Shown here: piece by piece, positions 9,245 to 16,605 of the stretch
Layout of the letters: each line of letters opens with the position of its first letter
Position numbering within the stretch: the stretch's first letter is position 1
Assembly (NCBI RefSeq): GCF_024199945.1
Contig: NZ_JANADP010000001.1
Span: forward strand, 7,502,001 to 7,566,000
Source of the DNA: Bradyrhizobium sp. CCGUVB4N
GTDB taxonomy: Bacteria > Pseudomonadota > Alphaproteobacteria > Rhizobiales > Xanthobacteraceae
DNA: 64,000 nt
Reading direction: 5' to 3'
Program-made: the position numbers and the translations under genes
The notes under the pieces: model-generated
The model's input: only the letters and a program-made list of their open reading frames with translations
What the model was told of the DNA's origin: nothing
The model's database searches: none

Positions 9245-10102
9245 TCAAGGTTGCGGACCCGATAGACCCGGCTCGCGCTCGGCCCGGAAAACATTGCTGT
9301 AGAGATTTGCGATCCATTGCCGGCCGCTCGAGGTGATGTTGAGATAACGTATCGCGGCCTGGATCTGTGGAGCAACGTTGTTCCAGTAAAACTGCGGATA
9401 TTTGTAGACGACGTCGGCAGGCGTTTCATAGCCGAGCTTCTTGTTCAGGCCGATTTCCTCGAACTCGTGGAACAGAGCGTTCGACTTCCTTAAATAGTTG
9501 GGATCGCCAAGCTGGCCGATCAGGTCGGCGGCGCGAAGCAACATACCCTCCTCTTCCATCAGACTGTCGTTTGAGGATTCCGAATAGGGAAAGCGCGTGA
9601 ATTCTATGGCTCGGGCAATTCGGCCTGCCTCGATCTCTTCGACGTCGTCGAAGCGTTCCAGGACGAACAATTTCGAGCGGTCCACATGATAGGGAGCGAG
9701 CGCGGCGTCGGAGGCGCCCCGTGGAAGACTGATCATGCGGCCTTCCAGATCCGCGACATAGGAATCGTCGCTGTCGCCTTGAACGACTCCGCGCACATAC
9801 CCGATGTCATGGGTGAGACACGCCAGGGTGAAATTCGCATAGTCGGCGACTGTCGTTGGCCGCAACAGCATTCGCCCCATCAGGATGTCGTGCCCGGCAA
9901 GGGTGACGAGCATCGAGTGCTCGATGTTGTGATACAGGGCGTCGCTGTTACCGATGCACTCCAATGTGAGCCTGGCCGCAAACGGAAGAACCTCGGCCAG
10001 ACGGGCATGCGAAGAGCCAAACCGATCTCGTGTGTCCGAAGTCAAGAACGACGCGAGAGTCTGCGCGACCAGTTCTGGAATTGTGATCATCTGAACACCC
10101 AT
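9245..10102 (-). CDS. HD-domain metal-dependent phosphohydrolase-like protein
   Basis: The ~285-residue product carries an HD-superfamily arrangement: YHNIEHSMLV (His58, His62), then LACLTHDIGY (His98, Asp99) and later conserved acidic residues. It resembles cyclic-nucleotide phosphodiesterase-like HD proteins, but the substrate is unknown. The start is uncertain: ATG at 10102 or 10090 (MITIPEL), with no strong ribosome binding site near either. Base composition and codon choice look less GC-biased than in neighbours, a hint of transfer. It is convergent with the helicase gene and separate from flanking genes. Confidence 0.7.
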   Translation of the reverse strand: MGVQMITIPELVAQTLASFLTSDTRDRFGSSHARLAEVLPFAARLTLECIGNSDALYHNIEHSMLVTLAGHDILMGRMLLRPTTVADYANFTLACLTHDIGYVRGVVQGDSDDSYVADLEGRMISLPRGASDAALAPYHVDRSKLFVLERFDDVEEIEAGRIARAIEFTRFPYSESSNDSLMEEEGMLLRAADLIGQLGDPNYLRKSNALFHEFEEIGLNKKLGYETPADVVYKYPQFYWNNVAPQIQAAIRYLNITSSGRQWIANLYSNVFRAEREPGLSGPQP

Positions 10103-10278
10103 CTCAATGTGCGCTGTGGGTTCTGACGAGCTCCTTCGTGACCCCAAAATAGCACATCGCCGCTCGCTGAGTGGGGCGAATGTTCACATCCGTGCGGAAA
10201 CTGACCTCAACGGTCGGCGAATCTGATCCATTTGAGGACGGGAGGTTGCGGTCTTCCGTCGCACCTTACACGCAGCCG

Positions 10279-11967
10279 TCACTTCCCCGCCACAAAATAG
10301 AAATCTTCACGCCCCGGCGGCGAGCCGTACGAAAACGGCTGCTGCTCGTGCTTGGTGGCGGACCAGACGTCGTCGCGGACGATGTCGAACAATTTCCGGA
10401 TCTCGACCTTCGGCACCTTGATCTCGCGGGCGAGCGCGGTGGAGAACGGGCTGTCGGCGCCATTGTCGCCGTCGATCGCGGTCTCGCCGTGCTTGGCGGC
10501 GTAGACCACCATGAACCCGGCGCCGGGCTCGATGTTGGAAAAGCCCTTGTCGACCAGTTTCAGCGACAGCGTGTGCTGCATGGTCGGCGCGAACGGATTG
10601 TCGCGGCAGGCATCCAAAATCACCAGACGCACTTTTCGCGCGGCGCCGACGGCGGCGATCACCTGCTCCAGGGCGACGGCCTGGGTCTCGGCATCGCGGT
10701 CGACGGCGAGCTTGGCGTCGACCGGAACGAGGTAGTTCACCCCGCCGATCTCGAACCCGTGGCCGGCGTAGTAGACCACCGCCCAATCGGCCTTCTCGGC
10801 TTCCTCGGCGAAAGTCTTGAGCGCGTCGAAGAACTTGTCGCGGGTGAGGTCGCTGACGGAGATCACGGTTTGGAAGCCGACATCCTTCAGCACGCTCGCG
10901 ATCATCTTCGAATCGCGCGGCGGATTGGGCAGGGCATGGACGTTCTTGTAGGCGCCGTTGCCGATCACCAGCGCAACGCGGCGCCCGCTGGGCGCGGCGC
11001 CCGGCGTTTGCGGCGTCAGTGCGGCGAGACGCTCCTGCGCGATGGTGCGGGCGCGCGCGACGTCGAGCTCATCGAACTTCGTCAGCGAATACGCAGCCGA
11101 GCGATAGTCGGCGCGGGCCTGGCCGAGATCCTTTTTGCGCTCGTAGACCTGGCCGCGGCCGGAATGCGCGCGGATGTTGTTCGGGTTGATCTGGAGCGCC
11201 GCATTGTAGTCCTTCAGCGCGGCGTCGAGATCGCCCTTCATCATGCTGACATCAGCACGATTGTTGATCGCGCCCGTGTTCTTCGGTTGCTTTTCGATGA
11301 TGCCGTTGCAATCGGCAAAGGCCTGGTCGAACTTGCCCATCAGGCCATAGGTGATGCAGCGGTTGCTGGCGATCTGCGGCGCGGTCGGATCGATCTTCTC
11401 GGCCTCCGCGAAATCGGCGAGCGCACCGTCATAATCCTTCATCAACGTGCGCACGCGCGCACGATTGGTCCAGCCAAGGATGAACTTCGGCGTGTATTTG
11501 ATCGACAGGCTGAAATCATCGAGCGCGCTTTGCAGCGCGTTCCGGCGCAGCTGGATGACGCCGCGATTGTTGTAGGGAACGCCGTAGGTCGGACGCTTCT
11601 GGAGCGCAAGATTGAAGTCCGCCATCGCAAGGTCGTCCTGGCCCGTGCGCTCGTAGGCGATGCCGCGCAAATTGAGGATGATGGCATTGTCGGGATCGAG
11701 ATCGACGCCCATGGACAGGGTCTCGATCGCATGCAAATTGTCGCGCTTGTTGATCAAATTATTGCCGCGCACGGACAGCGCGACCGCCTTGTCCTTGCCG
11801 GTGACGCGATCGGCGTTGAGCAGGTTCTCGCAGGCCGTGGTCCGCGCCTGGGCGTCGGCCTGGCGGTCACGACAAATGGCGAGGTCGTCGCCGGCTTGCG
11901 GCTCGGCGGCGGCGATCGCGACGCCGGAGACGAGGATGACTGATATCAGGGGGACGACGCGCAGCAT
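10279..11967 (-). CDS. Exported TPR protein with C-terminal caspase-fold (peptidase C14) domain
   Basis: The 562-residue product has a signal peptide (1-21), several tetratricopeptide repeats (~60-300, for example DPDNAIILNLRGIAYERTGQ) and a C-terminal caspase/metacaspase-like domain (~328-562). The catalytic dyad is visible as His403 in YYAGHGFE and Cys454 in LDACRDNPF. It is probably a periplasmic cysteine protease or scaffold, with the TPR part binding partners. Such TPR-C14 fusions recur in rhizobia, with unknown substrates. The ATG at 11967 directly precedes a hydrophobic signal. No operon partner is evident. Confidence 0.85.
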   Translation of the reverse strand: MLRVVPLISVILVSGVAIAAAEPQAGDDLAICRDRQADAQARTTACENLLNADRVTGKDKAVALSVRGNNLINKRDNLHAIETLSMGVDLDPDNAIILNLRGIAYERTGQDDLAMADFNLALQKRPTYGVPYNNRGVIQLRRNALQSALDDFSLSIKYTPKFILGWTNRARVRTLMKDYDGALADFAEAEKIDPTAPQIASNRCITYGLMGKFDQAFADCNGIIEKQPKNTGAINNRADVSMMKGDLDAALKDYNAALQINPNNIRAHSGRGQVYERKKDLGQARADYRSAAYSLTKFDELDVARARTIAQERLAALTPQTPGAAPSGRRVALVIGNGAYKNVHALPNPPRDSKMIASVLKDVGFQTVISVSDLTRDKFFDALKTFAEEAEKADWAVVYYAGHGFEIGGVNYLVPVDAKLAVDRDAETQAVALEQVIAAVGAARKVRLVILDACRDNPFAPTMQHTLSLKLVDKGFSNIEPGAGFMVVYAAKHGETAIDGDNGADSPFSTALAREIKVPKVEIRKLFDIVRDDVWSATKHEQQPFSYGSPPGREDFYFVAGK

Positions 11968-12051
11968 GTTGTCAGATCAGCTCCAGCCACCACATTTCTA
12001 AGTCGATCAGCGATCGCGCCGGTTCATCTAGCCGGAGTTCCCCAGCCCGCC

Positions 12052-12080
12052 AAGCCGGCCCGGGGGCTACGGCTTTTTTT
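12052..12080 (+). terminator. Hairpin plus T-tract with no plus-strand gene upstream
   Basis: AAGCCG (12052-12057) can pair with CGGCTT (12070-12075), with a further GCC/GGC pairing inside, followed by a run of seven Ts (12074-12080). This looks like a rho-independent terminator for plus-strand transcription. The nearest upstream gene is on the other strand, so it could end a small RNA or act in the msrA leader. Confidence 0.5.
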
Positions 12081-12213
12081 CACGGACTCGTGTCTCTCTC
12101 CCCGTAACAATCGCCCGGTCCGTCCGTATCTCCGGTGTCTGAAAACGCCGGGCAGGCTGTTCGCCCGCCCTCAACCGCCCTAAACTGTCAGGCCTTCCGA
12201 AAGAGGATCCGCC

Positions 12214-12915
12214 ATGCGCCGCTCCGTCCTGTCCCTGCTCGCCGCCACCACCGCCTTGACGCTGGCCTTTGCCGCACCGACCCGGGCCGCCGAAGACGCC
12301 GTTGTGATCCCCGCCCCCGCAATGGACGCGGCCCCCGCGAGCGGCATCCAGACCGCGGTGATCGCCGGCGGTTGCTTCTGGGGCGTGCAGGGCGTGTTCC
12401 AGCACACGGCCGGCGTCGTCAACGCCGTCTCCGGCTATGCCGGCGGCACCAAGGCGACCGCCGACTACCAGACCGTCTCGAGCGGCCGGACCGGCCACGC
12501 CGAGTCGGTTGAGATCAAGTTCGACCCGAAGAAGATCTCCTACGGCAAGATCCTCCAGATCTACTTCTCGGTGGCGCACGATCCGACCCAGCTCAACCGC
12601 CAGGGACCGGACAGCGGCACGCAATATCGCTCGGCGATCTTCACCACCTCCGACGAGCAGAAGAAGGTCGCGGAGGCCTATATCGCCCAGCTCGACAGCG
12701 CCAAGGTATTCAGCAAGCCGATCGTGACCAAGGTCGGCGCGCTGGAGGCGTTCTATCCGGCCGAGGGCTATCACCAGGACTATCTGACGCTGCACCCGAA
12801 CCAGCCCTACATCGCCTATAACGACATCCCGAAGGTCGAGAACCTGAAAAAACTGTTCGCGGATAACTACATTGAGAAGCCGACGCTGGTGAGCGCCAGC
12901 AAGGCCACCAACTGA
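12214..12915 (+). CDS. msrA: Exported peptide-methionine (S)-S-oxide reductase MsrA
   Basis: The 233-residue product has an N-terminal signal peptide (MRRSVLSLLAATTALTLAFA, cleavage near APTRAA), so it likely acts in the periplasm. The MsrA catalytic motif GGCFWG is present with Cys54, and the family segments SGYAGGTKATADYQTVSSG, GHAESVEI and QYRSAIF follow. It reduces methionine-S-sulfoxide in proteins. It is 45 bp upstream of msrB, so the pair is probably co-transcribed; the shared terminator lies after msrB. msrB has no signal peptide, so the two may work in different compartments. Confidence 0.95.
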   Translation: MRRSVLSLLAATTALTLAFAAPTRAAEDAVVIPAPAMDAAPASGIQTAVIAGGCFWGVQGVFQHTAGVVNAVSGYAGGTKATADYQTVSSGRTGHAESVEIKFDPKKISYGKILQIYFSVAHDPTQLNRQGPDSGTQYRSAIFTTSDEQKKVAEAYIAQLDSAKVFSKPIVTKVGALEAFYPAEGYHQDYLTLHPNQPYIAYNDIPKVENLKKLFADNYIEKPTLVSASKATN

Positions 12916-12960
12916 TCGCGAGATCATCGACAACAAGATCATCAGACAAACGGGAGACCC

Positions 12961-13380
12961 ATGCCCGACACCAAGACGAAATCCACCGACGACAAGGTCA
13001 TCAAGAGCGAAGAGCAGTGGCGAAACGAATTGTCGCCGATGCAGTACGCGGTGCTGCGCGAGAAGGCGACCGAGCGTCCCTTCTCCGGCGAATATGAGCA
13101 CGACCACCGTGCCGGCACCTATGTCTGCGCCGGCTGCGGCAATGTGCTGTTCGAGTCCGACGCCAAGTTCGACTCCGGCTGCGGCTGGCCGAGCTTCACC
13201 GCGCCCGCGGTCGAGAGCCATATCGACGAAGAGCGCGATACGACGCACGGCATGATCCGCACCGAGGTGCTCTGCTCCAAATGCAGCGGCCATCTCGGCC
13301 ATGTCTTCCCGGACGGACCGGGGCCGACCGGCCTGCGCTATTGCATCAATTCGGCAGCGCTGAAGCTCGAGCCGAAATAA
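12961..13380 (+). CDS. msrB: Peptide-methionine (R)-S-oxide reductase MsrB
   Basis: The 139-residue MsrB has two zinc-binding CxxC pairs (Cys56/Cys59 and Cys105/Cys108). The catalytic cysteine is Cys128 in LRYCINSAAL, and Cys74 in DSGCGWPSF is a possible resolving residue. It reduces methionine-R-sulfoxide, complementing MsrA. No signal peptide is visible, so it should be cytoplasmic. The ATG at 12961 follows AACGGGAGACCC, a good ribosome binding site. A strong terminator follows the stop. Confidence 0.96.
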   Translation: MPDTKTKSTDDKVIKSEEQWRNELSPMQYAVLREKATERPFSGEYEHDHRAGTYVCAGCGNVLFESDAKFDSGCGWPSFTAPAVESHIDEERDTTHGMIRTEVLCSKCSGHLGHVFPDGPGPTGLRYCINSAALKLEPK

Positions 13381-13385
13381 GATAG

Positions 13386-13436
13386 CGCGCCGCCGGGTTC
13401 CCTGATGGAACCCGGCGGCGCGTTGTGCTTTTCTTG
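13386..13436 (+). terminator. Rho-independent terminator after msrB
   Basis: A perfect 16-bp stem (13386-13401 with 13407-13422, core GGGTTCC/GGAACCC) encloses a 5-base loop and is followed by a T-rich stretch (TTGTGCTTTTCTTG). It starts 5 bases after the msrB stop. Confidence 0.93.
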
Positions 13437-13487
13437 TCTGGCGGTGCAGCCGTTGAGCGTCATCCGGCGGCCGCCAGGGAGGACGCC

Positions 13488-13652
13488 ATGTCACTCGGGA
13501 CCATCCTGATCATCCTGGTGATCATCTATCTCTTGGGCGGCTGGTCCGGCCGGATCGGCGGTTACGGCTACGGCATGGGCCATTCCGGCATGGGGATCGG
13601 CGGTGTCGTTCTGGTGGTGCTGCTCGTCCTGCTGCTTCTTGGCAAATTGTAA
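13488..13652 (+). CDS. DUF3309 family small membrane peptide
   Basis: The 54-residue peptide has two hydrophobic segments (SLGTILIILVIIYLLGGW and GGVVLVVLLVLLLLGKL) separated by a Gly/Tyr-rich turn. This is the pattern of the DUF3309 family, which is abundant in rhizobia and of unknown function. ATG at 13488 follows AGGGAGGACGCC, a strong ribosome binding site; upstream in-frame codons lie in the msrB terminator region. It has its own short unit after that terminator. Confidence 0.85.
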   Translation: MSLGTILIILVIIYLLGGWSGRIGGYGYGMGHSGMGIGGVVLVVLLVLLLLGKL

Positions 13653-13864
13653 ACCATACAAGCCACTGAAATTATTTAACTTTCTGCGGCTGCGGACCTG
13701 CCATGCATGGATTCATCATCTCCCATCGCAGGGGTCGCATTTCTGTCAAAACGGCCTATATTAGTGGACGAAAATGATGTGCGGCGGGCCCGCTTGATTG
13801 CGGCCTCCGCCCTCCCAAACCCCACGCGCTTAAAGCCCCAGACAAGATCACGAGGTCTTTGACC

Positions 13865-14158
13865 ATGCGTCCACTGCGTCCGTTCAACTTCAACACCTCC
13901 GCCGAGCTCTTCCCCGCCGCCATCCGCAAGAAGAAGCGCGCGGGCTTTACCTATCGCCGGTTCGGCACCGCGGCCGAAGCCGTGCAGTTCGCGATGGAGC
14001 AGTTGCCGACGGATTCGCTGAATGGCGCGTATCTCCAGGTCGAGGAAGCCCGTTTCGACCAGAACGGCATCCGCTCGCTCTATGAGAGCGAGGCCTTCCC
14101 GCTGCCGCGCCACCGCAAGCCGGAACCGGTCGCCGAGACCGACGCCGACGCGGCGTAA
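13865..14158 (+). CDS. Conserved hypothetical protein, 97 aa
   Basis: This small soluble protein (starting MRPLRPFNFNTSAELFPAAI) has a basic KKKRAGFTYRRF patch, a helical middle and an acidic Ala-rich tail. I do not recognise a named family, although similar short proteins are common in Bradyrhizobium. ATG at 13865 is preceded by an AGG at suitable spacing. No membrane segment, cysteine motif or signal peptide is seen. The upstream 210 bp hold no other gene; a TATATT element near 13757 could belong to a promoter. Confidence 0.65.
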   Translation: MRPLRPFNFNTSAELFPAAIRKKKRAGFTYRRFGTAAEAVQFAMEQLPTDSLNGAYLQVEEARFDQNGIRSLYESEAFPLPRHRKPEPVAETDADAA

Positions 14159-14242
14159 ATTTTCTGAAAACCTCCGATGTGCGCGGAAAGCGCGATGGCC
14201 GAAAGGCTGTCGCGCTTTCGGCGTTTGGAGCGCGCTCCGTCT

Positions 14243-14406
14243 TCTCCCTCGCCCCGTTCTTACGGGGAGAGGGTTGGGGTGAGGGGCTCTTTCCGCATAG
14301 GCAGTGAGAATTGGACTCGCGGAGAGTCCCCCTCACCCGCCGCGCGCGGGACGATGCTCCGCATCGCCCGGAGCGCGTCGGCCTCTCCCCGCAAGCGGGG
14401 CGAGGC
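14243..14406. repeat. Composite intergenic palindromic repeat (family 1)
   Basis: CCCTCGCCCCG and CGGGGAGAGGG form a first hairpin, GGGTGAGGGG pairs with a later CCCCTCACCC, and CCTCTCCCCGC with GCGGGGCGAGG closes the element. Closely similar elements occur at 32660-32799 and 41494-41639, and related ones at 16446-16599 and 57259-57284. It lies between convergent genes, so it may also end transcription from both sides. Confidence 0.85.
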
Positions 14407-14427
14407 GAAGAAGCACCGCACTCGCTG

Positions 14428-14991
14428 CTAAATCCGCGGCTGCTTGTCGAGCCAGCGGCGCAACAGGCGCACGTTGCGCATGTTGGCGCGGAACATGACG
14501 TCGAAGGCGTCGCCCACGAACGGCACGATGCCGACCACGCCGTCGACCGCGACATTGCCGAGCATCCGCGCGGTGATGTACCAGGGCGCCCCCAGGGCGC
14601 GGGCCTCGCGCACCAGCCACAGCGAGATCGCGGTGGTGATGATGTCGCCGACAACGGGGATCAGGCCGATCAGCCCGTCGATGCCGTAGCGGATCTTGGT
14701 GCCCGGCAGGATGAAGGCGACGTCGAGCAGCTTTGCGAGCGCCTCGAGCCGCGCGATGCGCTGCTCGCGCGTCAGATTGCCGAACGGGTTGCCGGCGAAC
14801 TGACCTTCTTTGCCGAATTCGAAGCGAAACTCCTGAAACCCCTGCTCCAGGCTTTCGGGGCGGATCTCACGGCCGTCCTGATCGATGATCGGCCCGTGCG
14901 CCTCACGGTCCGAAAAACCGGCGCGCGACTGCGTCCCCGAGCGGGACCTGCGTGGCGTGAGAATGTCATCGTCGGGCATGGTCATGGCCAT
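14428..14991 (-). CDS. DUF4112 domain-containing membrane protein
   Basis: The ~187-residue product carries a DUF4112 domain. Its segments are LLDVAFILPGTKIRYGIDGL, GLIPVVGDIITTAISLWLV and VGIVPFVGDAFDVMFRANMR, with paired hydrophobic helices each containing a P-x-V-G-D motif. Function is unknown. The first ~60 residues are polar and variable. Start choice is uncertain: three in-frame ATGs lie at 14991, 14985 and 14979 with no clear ribosome binding site. The DUF5413-like gene lies 56 bp upstream on the same strand, so the two may form a unit. Confidence 0.8.
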   Translation of the reverse strand: MAMTMPDDDILTPRRSRSGTQSRAGFSDREAHGPIIDQDGREIRPESLEQGFQEFRFEFGKEGQFAGNPFGNLTREQRIARLEALAKLLDVAFILPGTKIRYGIDGLIGLIPVVGDIITTAISLWLVREARALGAPWYITARMLGNVAVDGVVGIVPFVGDAFDVMFRANMRNVRLLRRWLDKQPRI

Positions 14992-15047
14992 TGGAGGAAC
15001 GCACGAGCGCCGCAGAGGTTGCTGCACCGCGACCGAAGGTCGCGCGC

Positions 15048-15473
15048 TCAGCTCGCCGCCGCCGCCGGTTGCGGCTCCTCGATATAGTGATGCACGAACC
15101 AGGATGACAGCACCGCCGGCACGAAACCGACCAGACCGTACAGGATGAACTGCACCGTGCCGGAATCCGACCCGCGCGAACCATAGGTGATCGCGGCGAG
15201 GATAAAGGCGAACAGGCCGACCAGCAGCATCCGCAGCACCGGGCCGATCCGCCTGACATGGATCAGGATGTCATCGACCGCGCCGATCATCAGCGACGGC
15301 AGGAAGCCGAACAGATAGCTGTATTGCAGCGTCTTGAAGAACACGACGAACAGCTTGCCGACCTCGCCGAGACTGGTCTGGGTCCAGTAGCCGGACTGGT
15401 AGGTCGTCGTCAGCAGCAGCAGGAAGCCGCCCACGAACGGACCGACGAGCGCGAACACCAGATAGCGTTTCAT
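15048..15473 (-). CDS. DUF5413-like small integral membrane protein
   Basis: The 141-residue product has four predicted membrane segments (around 5-23, 40-65, 80-97 and 108-128) and an Ala-rich C-terminal tail. It fits the DUF5413 family of rhizobial membrane proteins, whose function is unknown. The ATG at 15473 is preceded by GAGGAG at ideal distance. It is followed on the same strand by the DUF4112 gene. No catalytic or transport motif can be seen. Confidence 0.65.
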   Translation of the reverse strand: MKRYLVFALVGPFVGGFLLLLTTTYQSGYWTQTSLGEVGKLFVVFFKTLQYSYLFGFLPSLMIGAVDDILIHVRRIGPVLRMLLVGLFAFILAAITYGSRGSDSGTVQFILYGLVGFVPAVLSSWFVHHYIEEPQPAAAAS

Positions 15474-15618
15474 CAAGAACTCCTCATACGCAGACGCATT
15501 TATAGCAGCGCGGCGGGAACCTTGGATAGCAGGACTGCGGGCGGTTTGGGGGGAACAAGTGGCAAGGCCGCGGGTTCAGACAGGACTTGAAATTCACCTG
15601 TCAGATCTGGAGCCGCCA

Positions 15619-15864
15619 ATGTCTCGTAAACTGTTCTTGCTGGCGACGATCACGCTTGCGGCCGCCGGCGGCCTGTCGAACGCGCCCGCCTTTGCACAAG
15701 GCCATATGGGCACGCCGCAAGAGCAGAAGGCCTGCTCGCGCGACGCCTCGCGGCTGTGCCGCAAGGACCTCGGCAATGACGGTGCGGTACAGGGCTGCCT
15801 GCAGGCCAACCGCGCCAAGCTGTCGAAGTCGTGCAGCAAGGTGTTCGAGAGTCACGGCATGTGA
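15619..15864 (+). CDS. Secreted four-cysteine repeat protein, copy 1
   Basis: The 81-residue product has a signal peptide (MSRKLFLLATITLAAAGGLS, cleavage near AFAQ) and a mature domain with four cysteines spaced C-x7-C-x12-C-x11-C (CSRDASRLC ... GCLQ ... SCSKVF). This resembles a single GLG1-type cysteine-rich repeat, and two disulfides in the periplasm are likely. The next gene encodes a paralogue with exactly the same spacing. Function is unknown. The ATG at 15619 begins directly at the signal sequence. Confidence 0.75.
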   Translation: MSRKLFLLATITLAAAGGLSNAPAFAQGHMGTPQEQKACSRDASRLCRKDLGNDGAVQGCLQANRAKLSKSCSKVFESHGM

Positions 15865-16118
15865 GATCGCATCAGCATTTTGCGTGACGGTCTCGCAACA
15901 TTTGCGAATTCCTTCGCGTCGCCCATTGCAGCTTCGTAACAATCGCGCATACTCGAATCGGGCGGCGCAGCACTTTTCGATTCGAACATCAAGAGATCGA
16001 GCGACCACATGCGGGATTGAGCTCCCGGCGTGAAGGCTGAGACATGCGGCAGATCAAGCCGCGTGCGGCGCCCCAAAACCAAGTGGTTCAAACCGCGGAA
16101 CTCGGGGACGCATTCTTC

Positions 16119-16394
16119 ATGACACGCTACCAAACCATCGCTTCGCTATTCGCCTTCGCCGTCACGGTCTTCACCCTCCAGACATCACCCGCCCTCGCCT
16201 TCTCGTCCGAAGCGCAGCAGATGTGCTCGGGCGATGCGATGCGGCTGTGCTCCAGTGAAATCCCAGACATCCCGCGCATCAGGGCCTGCATGGTGCAGAA
16301 GAAGGCGCAGGTCAGCCCCGGCTGCCGCGCCGTGATGGATCGCGAAGCCGCCGCCGCAGCAGCATCGCGCAAGCGGGAAGCGGCCGCACAATAA
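16119..16394 (+). CDS. Secreted four-cysteine repeat protein, copy 2
   Basis: The 91-residue product has a signal peptide (MTRYQTIASLFAFAVTVFTL, cleavage near ALAF) and the same C-x7-C-x12-C-x11-C spacing as its neighbour (CSGDAMRLC ... ACMV ... GCRAV). A basic Ala-rich tail follows. Overall identity with copy 1 is low outside the motif, so the duplication is old. It is likely periplasmic with two disulfides. The 254 bp between the two genes hold no other gene, and the ribosome binding site is weak. Confidence 0.72.
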   Translation: MTRYQTIASLFAFAVTVFTLQTSPALAFSSEAQQMCSGDAMRLCSSEIPDIPRIRACMVQKKAQVSPGCRAVMDREAAAAAASRKREAAAQ

Positions 16395-16445
16395 GCGGCT
16401 TGGCAAATCTTCGATTGACCGCGCTGCCAGTTGGAGGGGTCGGTT

Positions 16446-16599
16446 CACCTCTCCCGTAGGGAGAGGTCGGAGCGCATCGCAGATGCGATCCGGGTAAGGG
16501 GTTACGGTCTCACGGAACGTTGCGGCCCCTCACCCGGATTGCTCAGGCGCGCAATTGCGCGCCAAAGCAATCCGACCTCTCCCCGCTGGGGAGAGGTGC
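16446..16599. repeat. Composite intergenic palindromic repeat (family 1, variant)
   Basis: Outer arms CACCTCTCCC and GGGGAGAGGTG enclose GCATCGCAGATGC, CCCCTCACCCGGATTGC and GGCGCGCAATTGCGCGCC palindromes. The CCTCACCCGGATTGC and CAATCCGACCTCTCCCCGC parts match the element at 32660-32799. It separates convergent genes. Confidence 0.8.
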
Positions 16600-16605
16600 A
16601 CAGGC

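Noticed and set aside
10171..11943. A 590-codon open frame opposite the TPR/caspase gene
   Set aside because: The opposite strand encodes a signal peptide, TPR repeats and an intact caspase dyad; this frame shows only repetitive Arg/Asp/Val-rich sequence typical of shadows.
12067..13494. A 475-codon minus-strand frame opposite msrA and msrB
   Set aside because: msrA and msrB have all catalytic residues and a shared terminator on the plus strand.
13676..14113. A 145-codon minus-strand frame opposite the 97-residue hypothetical gene
   Set aside because: The plus-strand gene has a better start signal and a plausible protein; this frame reads as a shadow.
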